Of a DNA stretch of 64,000 bases, positions 15,857 through 24,633 are shown piece after piece. Both the position numbers and the translations under genes were made by a program. Position 1 is the stretch's first letter, and each line of letters opens with the position of its first letter. The notes beneath the pieces are model-generated. The model saw only the letters and a list, made by a program, of their open reading frames with translations, did no database searches and was not told the origin of the DNA. This stretch comes from Streptosporangium sp. NBC_01756 (GTDB lineage Bacteria; Actinomycetota; Actinomycetes; Streptosporangiales; Streptosporangiaceae): assembly GCF_035917975.1 (NCBI RefSeq), contig NZ_CP109130.1:3844001-3908000 (forward strand), in the 5' to 3' direction.

Positions 15857-18800
15857 ATGAGCCTTGACGATACACATCAGGGGAAAACGCAGGGTGTCAT
15901 CGCAGCGAGCGGCGAGGCCGCACACCCGATGACACCGAACAGACGAAACCTGGTCGCCGGGAAGTTCGACGGGGCCCGACGCCGGCCTCCCGGCGACGAC
16001 TGCCTGCCGGAACTGCTCTGGGAGCAGGCACGGTCACAGCCCGACCGTACGGCCTGCGTCTACGGCGACGAGCGCCTCACCTACCGCGAGCTCACGAAGC
16101 GCAGCGCGGACCTGGCCACCCACCTGCGCCGTCTCGGCGTCGCCGCCGACGACTGCATCGGCCTGTTCCTTGAGCCGTCGATCGAGCTGATGACGGGGGT
16201 GTGGGGAATCCTGTGCTCCGGCGGAGCCTACCTGCCGCTTTCCCCGGAGTATCCGGAAGAGCGGCTGCGCTACATCATCGAGGACTCCCGGACCACGGTC
16301 GTCCTGACCCAGCAGGGACTCGTGGCACGGCTGACGGAGCTGGCACCGCAGGGAACGAAGATAGTCGTCCTGGACACGGCGGACGCGTTCGCGCCCGCCG
16401 CGCCGCCCGCCGCGCCGCCCGCCGAGTCGCTCGAAGGGGCCGCCGCCCGGGAGAGCGGCACCGGCATCCGCCCCGGCGATTCGGCGTACGTCGTCTATAC
16501 CTCCGGCAGCACGGGCAGGCCGAAAGGGGTGGTGATCGAGCACCGCGCCATCGTCAACCAGATGCGGTGGCTGAACACCGTCCACCGCATCGACCGGAAC
16601 CGGATCATCCTGCAGAAGACCCCCATGAGCTTCGACGCGGCGCAGTGGGAGATCCTGGCACCCGCCTGCGGCAGCACGGTCGTCATGGGAGGCCCCGGTG
16701 TCTACCGGGACCCCGAGCAGCTCGTCGACACCGTCGTGGCCCATGGCGTGACCACGTTGCAGTGCGTCCCGACCCTGCTGCAGGCGCTGCTGGACACCGA
16801 GCGGCTGGGCGAGTGCACGTCGCTCACCCAGCTCTTCAGCGGTGGGGAGGCCCTCTCCCGGGCCCTCGCGCTGCGCTGCCTGGAGGTGTTGCCGGACTGC
16901 GAGCTGGTCAACCTGTACGGGCCGACCGAGTGCACCATCAACTCCTCCAGCTTCACCGTCGACCGGGACTCCGTCGCGGACGGCGTCCAGACGATCCCGA
17001 TAGGCACGCCGGCGCACGACACCCGGTTCTACGTTCTCGACGGCGATCGTTCGCCGGTGGTCCCCGGCGAGGTCGGCGAGCTGTACATCGGCGGTGTCCA
17101 GCTCGCGCGGGGATATCTGCACCAGCCTGACCTGACCGCGGAGCGGTTCGTCGGCAACCCGTTCCACACGGATCACGGGTTTTCCAGGCTCTACCGGACC
17201 GGCGACCTGGCCTACTGGAACGCCGACGGCACCCTCCAGTTCGTCGGCCGCGTCGACAACCAGGTGAAACTGCGGGGTTTCCGGATCGAGCTGGACGAGA
17301 TCAGGCTGGGCATCGAGAGACACGACTGGGTCAGGAACGCGGCGGTCGTCGTCAAGGACGACTCCGTCACCGGCTTCCAGCAGCTTGTCGCCTACGTCGA
17401 GCTGAACCCCAAGGAAGCGGCTCTGATGGACCAGGGCGAGCACGGCACCCACCACCTGTCGAAGGAGAGCAGGCTCCAGGTGATGGCGCAGCTGTCGGAC
17501 GGGGGGTGCCGGGACGACGCGGAGACCAGGGGCAAGACGGTGGTCGACCTGCCCGGCAGGACGCCGGCCCCGGAGCAGCGCAGGCGGGTGTTCGCCCGCA
17601 AGACCTACCGCTTCTTCGAGGGCGGCGATGTCACGAAAGACGACATAGTACGGCTGCTGGAGAGGAGCGGCTCGGGTGCCCGTCCGCGTGGCCTGGACAC
17701 GCTCGGCTTCGCCGAACTCGGAGAGATCCTGCGATATTTCGGGCAGTTCTCCAGTGCCGACCGGCTGCTGCCGAAGTACGGCTACGCCTCCCCCGGTTCT
17801 CTCTACGCGACGCAGATGTACCTCGAGATCAGCGGCCTCGACGGCGTGCGGCCCGGATATCACTACTACCACCCCGTACGGCATCAGCTGATCCTGATAC
17901 GGGAGAAGCCGGCCGCGGCGACGGCGCGGCTGAAGATCCACTTCATGGGGAAGCGCCGGGCGATCGAGCCGATCTACAAGAAGAACGTCCGGGAGGTCCT
18001 CGAAATGGAGGCCGGCCACATGGTCGGCCTGTTCGAGGAGATCCTCCCGGAACACGGTCTCGACATCAGGGCCCTCGGCTACGCGCCCGAGACGGGCGAA
18101 CAGCTGGAGTGCGCGGACGAGGACGACTATCTCGGCACGTTCGAGGTGGTGCCGTACGCCGGACCACGGCCGGAGGACTCGCTCGACGTCTACGTGCAGG
18201 CCCACCCCGGAAAGGTGACGGGGCTGACCGAGGGGCTCTACCGGTACGCGGACGGCGACCTGCACAGGTTCTCTGACGACATGATCCTGAGGAAGCACGT
18301 CGTGGCCATCAACCAGGTGGTCTACCAGCGGTCCAGCTTCGGGGTCGCCCTGGTCGGGCAACCGGATCCGCACTGGCCCGGCTACGTCGACCTCGGCCGG
18401 AGGCTCCACCGCCTGCAGATGAACGACCTGGGCTTCGGGTTCATGTCCTCCGGTTACAGCTCCCGAACCGGCGACGACCTGCCGTCGGCGCGGCGGATGG
18501 AGAGTATCCTGCGTGCCTGCGGCGGGGAACCGGGCCCGTTCTACTTCGCCGTCGGCGGTCGCGTCAGCGACGAGCAGCTACTGAGCACGGGGATGAAGGA
18601 GGACTCCGTCCACATGAGGGGCCCCACCGAGATGATCAGAGATGACCTGATCGGGTTCCTGCCGGACTACATGCTGCCGAACAGGGTCGTGATCCTCGAC
18701 GGACTGCCGCGCACGGCGAACGGGAAGATCGACTCAAGGGCGCTGGAAGCGCGGGACCTGACCGACGTGGTTTCCGCCGACGGGCCTTTCGTCGCCCCCC

Positions 18801-19837
18801 GGACGGAGGCCGAGGAGCGGATCGCCCGCGTATGGAGGAGGGTGCTGAAGCGGGAAAAGGTCTCGGTGCGGGACGACTTCTTCATGTCCGGGGGAAACTC
18901 GCTGGTCGCGATGGCGCTCGTCAGCGGGATAAACGAGGAGTTCCGCTGCTCGCTCCCGATGCAGGTGGTGTTCGGGTCTCCGACCGTGGAGAAACTCGCG
19001 ATCGCGGTCGGTGCCGACGGCGGCGAGCCTTCCTCGCGTCTGGTCGGGCTGAACACCACGGGATCGAAGAATCCCATCTATTGTTGGCCCGGCCTCGGCG
19101 GCTATACCATGAACCTGAGACCGCTGGCGGAAAAGACCGGTTTCGATCGGCCTTTCTATGGCGTCCAGGCTTACGGGATAAACGAAGACGAGGTTCCGTA
19201 TTCCACCGTCCAGGAGATGGCCGCGGAGGATGTCAGGGCCATAAAGCGGCTCCAGCCGGCCGGGCCGTACATGCTCTGGGGATACTCCTTCGGCGCACGT
19301 GTCGCCTTCGAGGCGGCCTGCCGGCTCGAACGGATGGGTGAACAGGTCGAGGGCCTGCTGCTCATCGCCCCCGGGTCACCGCAGGTCCACGCGACCGACG
19401 ACCCCGGCGGCCACGACGACCCCGTCTACGCCAACCGGAAGTATCTGACGATCCTCTTCTCGGTCTTCGCCGGCGGCATCGACGGGCCGCTGCTCGACGA
19501 CTGCCTGAGGGATGTCGAGGACGAGGACGGCTTCATTTCCTTCGTGGGTGCGAATTTTCGAGGGCTCGACCCGGATCTGGTGCGAAGAATCGTCAGGACA
19601 GTGCGCAGAACATATCAGACGATATATCATCTCGGAGATCCGGCGGGGCGGCGGATCAACGCTCCGATCACGATACTGAAAGCCCGTGGTGACGAGCCTT
19701 CGTTTATCGAGAAGGGCGGCGGAAGTTTCTTTGAGTCGCCGACGGTCGTCAACCTCGAAGCCGATCACTACAGCATTCTCAAAGAGCCTGGCCTTGACGA
19801 ACTGCTGCGAACCGTCCGTCACGCGCTCGGCGCGTGA
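15857..19837 (+). CDS. indC: Indigoidine-synthetase-type NRPS (A-Ox-PCP-TE)
   Basis: 1326-aa single-module NRPS matching the BpsA/IndC family along its whole length. The adenylation domain has VVYTSGSTGRPKG near residue 215, YGPTECT, YRTGDL and FVGRVDNQVKLRG. A flavin nitroreductase-type oxidase is embedded between A8 and A10 (about 580-920, e.g. KYGYASPGSLYATQMY). A10 NGKID is near 956, the carrier motif FFMSGGNSLVA near 1014 and the thioesterase GYSFG near 1142. The family activates two L-glutamines, oxidises and cyclises them and releases blue indigoidine. The carrier Ser needs a phosphopantetheinyl transferase, and none is in the window. AAGGAG lies 5 nt before the ATG at 15857. Family assignment is firm; the end product in this cluster is less certain. 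Confidence 0.95.
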   Translation: MSLDDTHQGKTQGVIAASGEAAHPMTPNRRNLVAGKFDGARRRPPGDDCLPELLWEQARSQPDRTACVYGDERLTYRELTKRSADLATHLRRLGVAADDCIGLFLEPSIELMTGVWGILCSGGAYLPLSPEYPEERLRYIIEDSRTTVVLTQQGLVARLTELAPQGTKIVVLDTADAFAPAAPPAAPPAESLEGAAARESGTGIRPGDSAYVVYTSGSTGRPKGVVIEHRAIVNQMRWLNTVHRIDRNRIILQKTPMSFDAAQWEILAPACGSTVVMGGPGVYRDPEQLVDTVVAHGVTTLQCVPTLLQALLDTERLGECTSLTQLFSGGEALSRALALRCLEVLPDCELVNLYGPTECTINSSSFTVDRDSVADGVQTIPIGTPAHDTRFYVLDGDRSPVVPGEVGELYIGGVQLARGYLHQPDLTAERFVGNPFHTDHGFSRLYRTGDLAYWNADGTLQFVGRVDNQVKLRGFRIELDEIRLGIERHDWVRNAAVVVKDDSVTGFQQLVAYVELNPKEAALMDQGEHGTHHLSKESRLQVMAQLSDGGCRDDAETRGKTVVDLPGRTPAPEQRRRVFARKTYRFFEGGDVTKDDIVRLLERSGSGARPRGLDTLGFAELGEILRYFGQFSSADRLLPKYGYASPGSLYATQMYLEISGLDGVRPGYHYYHPVRHQLILIREKPAAATARLKIHFMGKRRAIEPIYKKNVREVLEMEAGHMVGLFEEILPEHGLDIRALGYAPETGEQLECADEDDYLGTFEVVPYAGPRPEDSLDVYVQAHPGKVTGLTEGLYRYADGDLHRFSDDMILRKHVVAINQVVYQRSSFGVALVGQPDPHWPGYVDLGRRLHRLQMNDLGFGFMSSGYSSRTGDDLPSARRMESILRACGGEPGPFYFAVGGRVSDEQLLSTGMKEDSVHMRGPTEMIRDDLIGFLPDYMLPNRVVILDGLPRTANGKIDSRALEARDLTDVVSADGPFVAPRTEAEERIARVWRRVLKREKVSVRDDFFMSGGNSLVAMALVSGINEEFRCSLPMQVVFGSPTVEKLAIAVGADGGEPSSRLVGLNTTGSKNPIYCWPGLGGYTMNLRPLAEKTGFDRPFYGVQAYGINEDEVPYSTVQEMAAEDVRAIKRLQPAGPYMLWGYSFGARVAFEAACRLERMGEQVEGLLLIAPGSPQVHATDDPGGHDDPVYANRKYLTILFSVFAGGIDGPLLDDCLRDVEDEDGFISFVGANFRGLDPDLVRRIVRTVRRTYQTIYHLGDPAGRRINAPITILKARGDEPSFIEKGGGSFFESPTVVNLEADHYSILKEPGLDELLRTVRHALGA

Positions 19838-19906
19838 CGTTTCAGTCGACAACCTGTGCCGGGCGGAGATGTCCCACTCGCCGGGGCGGATATCGAGGAG
19901 CCGAAG

Positions 19907-20131
19907 ATGCCGCATGTGAATATCAAGTATTTTCCGCTGCCGTTGAGCGGCGAACAGGAGTCCGCGCTGGTCGCCGCAGTAAGCGGAGCCGTACGGGACG
20001 CCTTCGGATGCGACGAGGGTGTCATATCGATCGCTCTCGAACCGGTCGCGGAAGAAGAGTGGAACGGACGCGTCTACGTGCCGGAGATCGTCGAACGCGG
20101 GCACCTGCTGCGTAAGACGCCGAACTACTGA
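19907..20131 (+). CDS. 4-oxalocrotonate tautomerase-family protein
   Basis: 74-aa protein. Pro2 would become the N-terminal catalytic proline after Met removal, the hallmark of the tautomerase superfamily. The beta-alpha-beta pattern is PHVNIKYFPLPLSGEQ, then a helix to about residue 34 and VISIALEPV. Enzymes of this size work as hexamers or dimers and convert enol to keto forms. GAGGAG is 6 nt before the ATG. It lies 69 nt after the NRPS and its stop overlaps the acetyltransferase start (TGATG), so it belongs to the cluster operon. A role in tautomerising a pathway intermediate is inference. Confidence 0.85.
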   Translation: MPHVNIKYFPLPLSGEQESALVAAVSGAVRDAFGCDEGVISIALEPVAEEEWNGRVYVPEIVERGHLLRKTPNY

Positions 20132-20832
20132 TGACCGACGGCGAAGCGCTGATGCCGCGTGGAGGGCGGCCGCAGGGACTGCTGCGCCTCCTGGCGGAGG
20201 ACCTGCGGACGATCGTCGAGCGGGACCCGTCCGTCCGCAGCCGGCCGGAAGCGCTGCTGCACCCGGTGCTTCCGGCGATGTGGCTGCACAGGGTCGCCCA
20301 CCTGCTGTACCGGGGCGACCGGCGACTGCCGGCCCGGCTGCTGATGCTCTTCGCGCGCGGGATCACCGGGGTGGAGATCCACCCCGGCGCGGTGCTCGGG
20401 CGGAGGGTGTTCGTCGATCACGGCGCGGCCGTGGTGATCGGGGAGACCGCCGTCGTGGGCGACGACGTGACCATCTACCACCAGGTGACCCTGGGGGCGA
20501 TCGGCTGGTGGCGCGACAACCGGCGGGTCGGCGGGGAACGGCGGCACCCGGTGATCGGCGCTCGCGTGGTACTGGGCGTCGGCGCGACCGTTCTCGGGCC
20601 GGTGCACGTGGGAGACGACGCCGTCATCGGGGCGCGGGCGCTCGTCCTCGGGGACGTGCCCGCCGGCGCGCACGCCCTCGCCCCGGAGGGGGACGTGTCA
20701 CCACGCCGTACCACCGCGCCGCCCGGCGCCGAATCGGTTCCCCGCCCGCGCCCACCTGTCCCGACCACCCGAAAAAAGGAATGGATCGATGAATCCCGAC
20801 AGCACGGTCCTGATAGTCGGCGCCACCGATGA
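20131..20832 (+). CDS. Serine O-acetyltransferase
   Basis: 233-aa CysE-type left-handed beta-helix enzyme of the short SAT form. A helical N-domain is followed by hexapeptide repeats: GVEIHPGAVLGRRVFVDHG (about 80-98), VVIGETAVVGDDVTIYHQVTLG and VGATVLGPVHVGDDAVIGA. The conserved His and Asp of SAT are present in the VDHG and IHPG segments. It transfers acetyl from acetyl-CoA to L-serine, giving O-acetylserine. It starts inside the tautomerase stop and overlaps the next gene by 44 nt. The last 45 or so residues are a Pro/Arg-rich tail lacking helix repeats. Its place in an NRPS operon suggests a dedicated supply of activated serine. Confidence 0.87.
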   Translation: MTDGEALMPRGGRPQGLLRLLAEDLRTIVERDPSVRSRPEALLHPVLPAMWLHRVAHLLYRGDRRLPARLLMLFARGITGVEIHPGAVLGRRVFVDHGAAVVIGETAVVGDDVTIYHQVTLGAIGWWRDNRRVGGERRHPVIGARVVLGVGATVLGPVHVGDDAVIGARALVLGDVPAGAHALAPEGDVSPRRTTAPPGAESVPRPRPPVPTTRKKEWIDESRQHGPDSRRHR

Positions 20833-22087
20833 GACCGTACGCAAGGCCAAGGAGCTCGGCCTGAGCGTCCTGTTACTCCAACACCCCACCAAGGTCAGCG
20901 CCGAGCAGGAGGAGCTCGCCGACGTCCTCCGCGTCGTGGACTACACCGACTGGGCGGCCGTCGAGCCCGTCGCCAGGCAATTGCGGGAGGCGCCGGGGTT
21001 CCGCGTCGCGATCTCCATCACCGAGCCCGGGCTGGAGAACGCGGGACGGGTCAACGACCTGTTCGGGCTGGACGGCACCGGCTACCAGGTCACCAGGAGG
21101 TTCCGCGACAAACTGGCCATGCGGCGGCACCTCGCGGAGCACGACCCGTCGGCGGTGGCCGCCGCGCCACTCCTGCGCCGTGCGGACCTGGACTCCTTCG
21201 GAGCCGTCCACGGCTACCCGTTCATCGTCAAGCCGACCGACGCGACCGCCAGCATCGGCGTCTTCCGGGTCGGCGGGCCCGAGGACGCCGAGCAGGTCTG
21301 GGCCACCGTGGAGGGCCTGCGCGGCACGCGGACCGACCGGATCTCGACGATGTACCTCCTGCAGGAATTCCTCATGGAGGAGTATGTCGAGGGACCGGAG
21401 TTCAGCGTCGAGGCGTTCAGCTTCGCGGGCCGCCACGTCGTCGTGGCGATCACCGAGAAGTTCGTGCACCATGTTCGCTTCGCCGAGCTCGGCCATGCCC
21501 TGCCGGCCCGGCTGGAGGAGCCCGCGCAGGAGCGGATCCGCACGAGCGTGAGCCGGTTCCTGGACCAGATCGGGCTCAGGGACGGCGTCTCGCACACCGA
21601 GGTACGTATCGGCGCGCGCGGCCCGGTGATCATCGAGAGTCACAACCGGGTCGCCGGTGACGCGATTCCGGTGCTGGTGCAGGGCGCCTACGGCATCGAC
21701 ATGATCAAATACGCGCTGGGCTGGCCGTTCGGACTCGTCGCCGAGCTGCCCGACCGGCCCGAGGCGCACGCCGGGGCCAGCGTGCGGTCCCTGGTGAGCG
21801 AGCCGGGACGGGTCGAGTCGGTCGAGGGCGCCGACGAGGCCGCCGCGCAGGACGGCGTGCTGTACGTCCACCTCACCGCCAAACCCGGGGACACCGTGCA
21901 CTCGATACGCGACAACTGGGACCGGCTCGGCCTGGTGGCGGTGACCGGCCCGGACACGACCGCGGCGATCCGGCGCGGCGCGGAGGTCATCGAGGACGTC
22001 ATCCGGATCCGGGTGACGGGTGAGGACGGACGGACCTGGTTCGCGCACGCGGCCGAGGCCGGATCGCCGGCGGAGGTGCAGGCATGA
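20789..22087 (+). CDS. ATP-grasp ligase 1
   Basis: 432-aa ATP-grasp enzyme related to carboxylate-amine (L-amino-acid) ligases. An N-terminal Rossmann-like domain (VLIVGATDETVRKAKELGL) is followed by the ATP-binding lobe with HGYPFIVKPTDATASIGVFRV (Lys for ATP) near residue 140. The acidic EEYVEGPEFSVEAF and metal-binding THTEVR/IIESHNRVAGD follow at about 265-290. Such enzymes activate a carboxylate as acyl phosphate and couple it to an amine. AAGGA lies 8 nt before the ATG. The start lies within the acetyltransferase gene and the end overlaps ligase 2 by 4 nt. Substrates are unknown; amino acids are likely from the context. Confidence 0.88.
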   Translation: MNPDSTVLIVGATDETVRKAKELGLSVLLLQHPTKVSAEQEELADVLRVVDYTDWAAVEPVARQLREAPGFRVAISITEPGLENAGRVNDLFGLDGTGYQVTRRFRDKLAMRRHLAEHDPSAVAAAPLLRRADLDSFGAVHGYPFIVKPTDATASIGVFRVGGPEDAEQVWATVEGLRGTRTDRISTMYLLQEFLMEEYVEGPEFSVEAFSFAGRHVVVAITEKFVHHVRFAELGHALPARLEEPAQERIRTSVSRFLDQIGLRDGVSHTEVRIGARGPVIIESHNRVAGDAIPVLVQGAYGIDMIKYALGWPFGLVAELPDRPEAHAGASVRSLVSEPGRVESVEGADEAAAQDGVLYVHLTAKPGDTVHSIRDNWDRLGLVAVTGPDTTAAIRRGAEVIEDVIRIRVTGEDGRTWFAHAAEAGSPAEVQA

Positions 22088-23346
22088 GCGTCCTCATCGT
22101 GCACCGGAGCCCGCTGGAACCGTTCCCCTATCACCGCTGGCTGCACGACTACGAAGGCCCGGTGGTGATCCTCGCCGCCCGCGACAGGTTCGAGCCGTTC
22201 GGCGAGCAGGTGCCGGTGGGGAACCTCGGCTACACGCACCTGGAGATCTTCGACGACGACGACCAGCTGGCCGAGCGGGTCGTACGGCTCGCCGCCGAGT
22301 ACGGCACCACCCACCTGATCGGCGAACACGAGGCCGACGTGCTGCGCGTGGCCGCGCTGCGCGAGCAGCTCGGGCTGCCCGGTCCCCGGATCGCCGACGT
22401 GCTGCCGTTCCGGGACAAGGCTCTGATGAAGGAGCACGTGGTGCGAGCCGGCGTGGAGGTCGCGCCGCACACCGTGCCGCACACCGAGGCGGAGGTGCGG
22501 GCCTTCGCCGAGATCCACGGGTTCCCCCTGGTGTTCAAGAACAGGACCAGCTTCAACTCCATCGGCCTGCGCATCCTGCGCGACCCGGACGCGCTGACGG
22601 CCTTCCTCGCCGAGGCGTACGGCTCGCCGCAGGACGACCTGCTGCTGGAGGCGTACATCCCCGGCCGCATGTGCCACGTCGACGGGCTGGTGGTGAACGG
22701 CGAGACCGTGCTGGCCTGGCCCTCCCAGTACCAGTACGAGCTCGCCTCGTTCGGCACCGACACCGGTTCCCGGGTCGACCTGGCGCTCGACCCCGATGAC
22801 CCGATCACCGACCGCCTGCTGGAGCTGACTGAGCGGACGCTCGCGGGATTGCGGCTGCCCGGCGGCCACCTGCGCGACCACGCCTTCCACGCGGAGGTCT
22901 TCCACACCCCCGACGACCGGTTGGTGCTGTGCGAGATCGCCTGCCGGTCCAGCGGCGGGAAGGTCCGCGAGGTCTTCCACACCCTGTTCGGGATCAACCT
23001 CGCCGAGTACTCCCTGCGAGCCCAGCTCGGCCTGCCGTTGCCCGAGGTGGAAAAGATCGTGCGTTCCGGGCAGCGGCCGACGCCGGCCCGGATGGCCGGT
23101 CAGGTGCTGATGATGAAGCGGCCGGGGCTGATCCGCGCGCTGCCCGAGGCTCCGCAGGAGCCCTGGGTGGAGCACTTCTGGCTCTTCGCCCGCACGGGCC
23201 AGGTGGTTCCGCCCGCCTCGGGATCCGCCGACTTCCTGACCGTCGCCATCGCCTCGGCCCCGACGCGGGCGGAGTGCGAGCGCAGGCTGCGCTCGCTCGG
23301 CGCGCGGCTGGAGGAGCAGGTGCAGGTCGTGGCGGTGCCGTCGTGA
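22084..23346 (+). CDS. ATP-grasp ligase 2
   Basis: 420-aa ATP-grasp protein, distantly related to ligase 1. It has an N-terminal pre-ATP-grasp domain (MSVLIVHRSPLEPFPYHRWL), then LPFRDKALMKEHVVRAGV, GFPLVFKNRTSFNSIGLRI (ATP lysine, near 150), LLEAYIPGRMCHVDG and the metal site CEIACRSSGGKV near 285. The start overlaps the stop of ligase 1 (ATGA) and its own end overlaps the MFS gene (GTGA). Two ligases in tandem imply two successive amide or ester bonds, or two alternative substrates. It may attach another amino acid to the ligase 1 product; that is inference. Confidence 0.87.
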   Translation: MSVLIVHRSPLEPFPYHRWLHDYEGPVVILAARDRFEPFGEQVPVGNLGYTHLEIFDDDDQLAERVVRLAAEYGTTHLIGEHEADVLRVAALREQLGLPGPRIADVLPFRDKALMKEHVVRAGVEVAPHTVPHTEAEVRAFAEIHGFPLVFKNRTSFNSIGLRILRDPDALTAFLAEAYGSPQDDLLLEAYIPGRMCHVDGLVVNGETVLAWPSQYQYELASFGTDTGSRVDLALDPDDPITDRLLELTERTLAGLRLPGGHLRDHAFHAEVFHTPDDRLVLCEIACRSSGGKVREVFHTLFGINLAEYSLRAQLGLPLPEVEKIVRSGQRPTPARMAGQVLMMKRPGLIRALPEAPQEPWVEHFWLFARTGQVVPPASGSADFLTVAIASAPTRAECERRLRSLGARLEEQVQVVAVPS

Positions 23347-24629
23347 AACGCCCGTCGACGCAGGTGCGTTACATGGCCGGGATGGTGATCGACGCCACCG
23401 GCAACGGCATGTACCTGCCCCTGTCCCTGCTGTTCTTCCACCACGTCACCGGGCTGCCGATCGAGCGGGTCGGCGTCATCATGACCGCGGCGGCGCTGCT
23501 CAGCCTGGTCAGCAACCCGATCGCGGGCGTGCTCGTCGACCGCTTCGGCCCGCGGGCCGTCGTCGTGGGCGGCTACCTGGTGCGTGCCGTGGGTTTCGCG
23601 ACCTACCCGCTGGTGGACTCACCGGTGACGATGTTCCTGGCGGTGGCGCTGGTGGCGCTCGGCGACGGCTCCTACCCGCCGTCGATCCAGTCGTTCGTCG
23701 CCGCGATCGCACAGGGCGCGGACCGGGACAAACTTCTCGCCGCACAGCGCAGCCTGCGCAACGCCGGCCTCGGCGCAGGCGGCCTCATCGCGGGCGCCGC
23801 GCTCGGTCTGGGCAGCGACGCCGCCTACCGGGGGATCGTCCTCGTCAGCGCGGCCGCGTTCGTCGGTGCCGCGCTGATCCTCCGCACGATCCCGGTTCCC
23901 CCGGTGACCGTACGTACGGAGACGACCGCCGCGCCCCGGAAGGGGGGATACCGGCTCGTCCTGCGCGACGTGAAGTTCCTCGTACTGACCTTGCAGAACG
24001 TGCCCACCGCCTTCGGCTACATGGTGCTGTCGGTGGCGCTGCCCGTCTACGTCACCCAGGCACTGAACGCCCCGGAGTCGCTGGTCGGCGTACTGTACGC
24101 GGTCAACACCGTCGGCATCGCGCTGTTGCAGATCCCGGTGACGCGGCGGCTGATCCGCTACCGGCGCACCCGTACCACCGCGGTCGGCGCCCTGACGTTC
24201 GCGGTGTCGTTCACGGTGTTCGCCGCGCTGTCCATCATCCCCTCCGAGTCGGTTCAACTGGTCGGGGTCTTCGCCGCGACGGCGCTGTTCACGCTGGGAG
24301 AGATGCTGCACGGCGCACCGCTGTCGGCACTGGTGTCGAGCGCGGCGCCCGACGAGACCCGCGGCAGGTACATGTCGGTCTACCAGTTCTCCTGGGCCAT
24401 TCCGACCGCGCTGGCTCCGGCCGTGCTGACCGCGCTGCTGACCCTGTCGGTCACCTCCATGTGGCTCGTCCTCGCGGCAGGCGTCGTCTGCTCGGCCCTC
24501 ACCCTGCTCCGCCTGGAATCCCGGCTGCCCGTTCAAGCAGTCCATCCGAACGTTCCGACCGTGCCGGAGTCTCAGGAAGGGCAGGTGCCCTTGGTAGTCG
24601 CGGAAAATTCGAGCGAAAGGTTGGCGTGA
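23343..24629 (+). CDS. MFS exporter of the NRPS cluster
   Basis: 428-aa major facilitator with about 12 TM helices. The conserved MFS loop is NPIAGVLVDRFGPRAVVVGG (about residues 58-77). It starts with GTG overlapping the stop of ATP-grasp ligase 2 by 4 nt, which fixes the start and shows coupling. The C-terminal 35 residues are a soluble tail. As the only transporter in the cluster it probably exports the product or confers self-resistance. It ends 4 nt before the methyltransferase start. Confidence 0.9.
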   Translation: MKRPSTQVRYMAGMVIDATGNGMYLPLSLLFFHHVTGLPIERVGVIMTAAALLSLVSNPIAGVLVDRFGPRAVVVGGYLVRAVGFATYPLVDSPVTMFLAVALVALGDGSYPPSIQSFVAAIAQGADRDKLLAAQRSLRNAGLGAGGLIAGAALGLGSDAAYRGIVLVSAAAFVGAALILRTIPVPPVTVRTETTAAPRKGGYRLVLRDVKFLVLTLQNVPTAFGYMVLSVALPVYVTQALNAPESLVGVLYAVNTVGIALLQIPVTRRLIRYRRTRTTAVGALTFAVSFTVFAALSIIPSESVQLVGVFAATALFTLGEMLHGAPLSALVSSAAPDETRGRYMSVYQFSWAIPTALAPAVLTALLTLSVTSMWLVLAAGVVCSALTLLRLESRLPVQAVHPNVPTVPESQEGQVPLVVAENSSERLA

Positions 24630-24633
24630 ACTG

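Noticed and set aside
16034-18409. 791-aa minus-strand open frame
   Set aside because: It is the complement of the NRPS gene, with composition typical of an antisense shadow and no domain.
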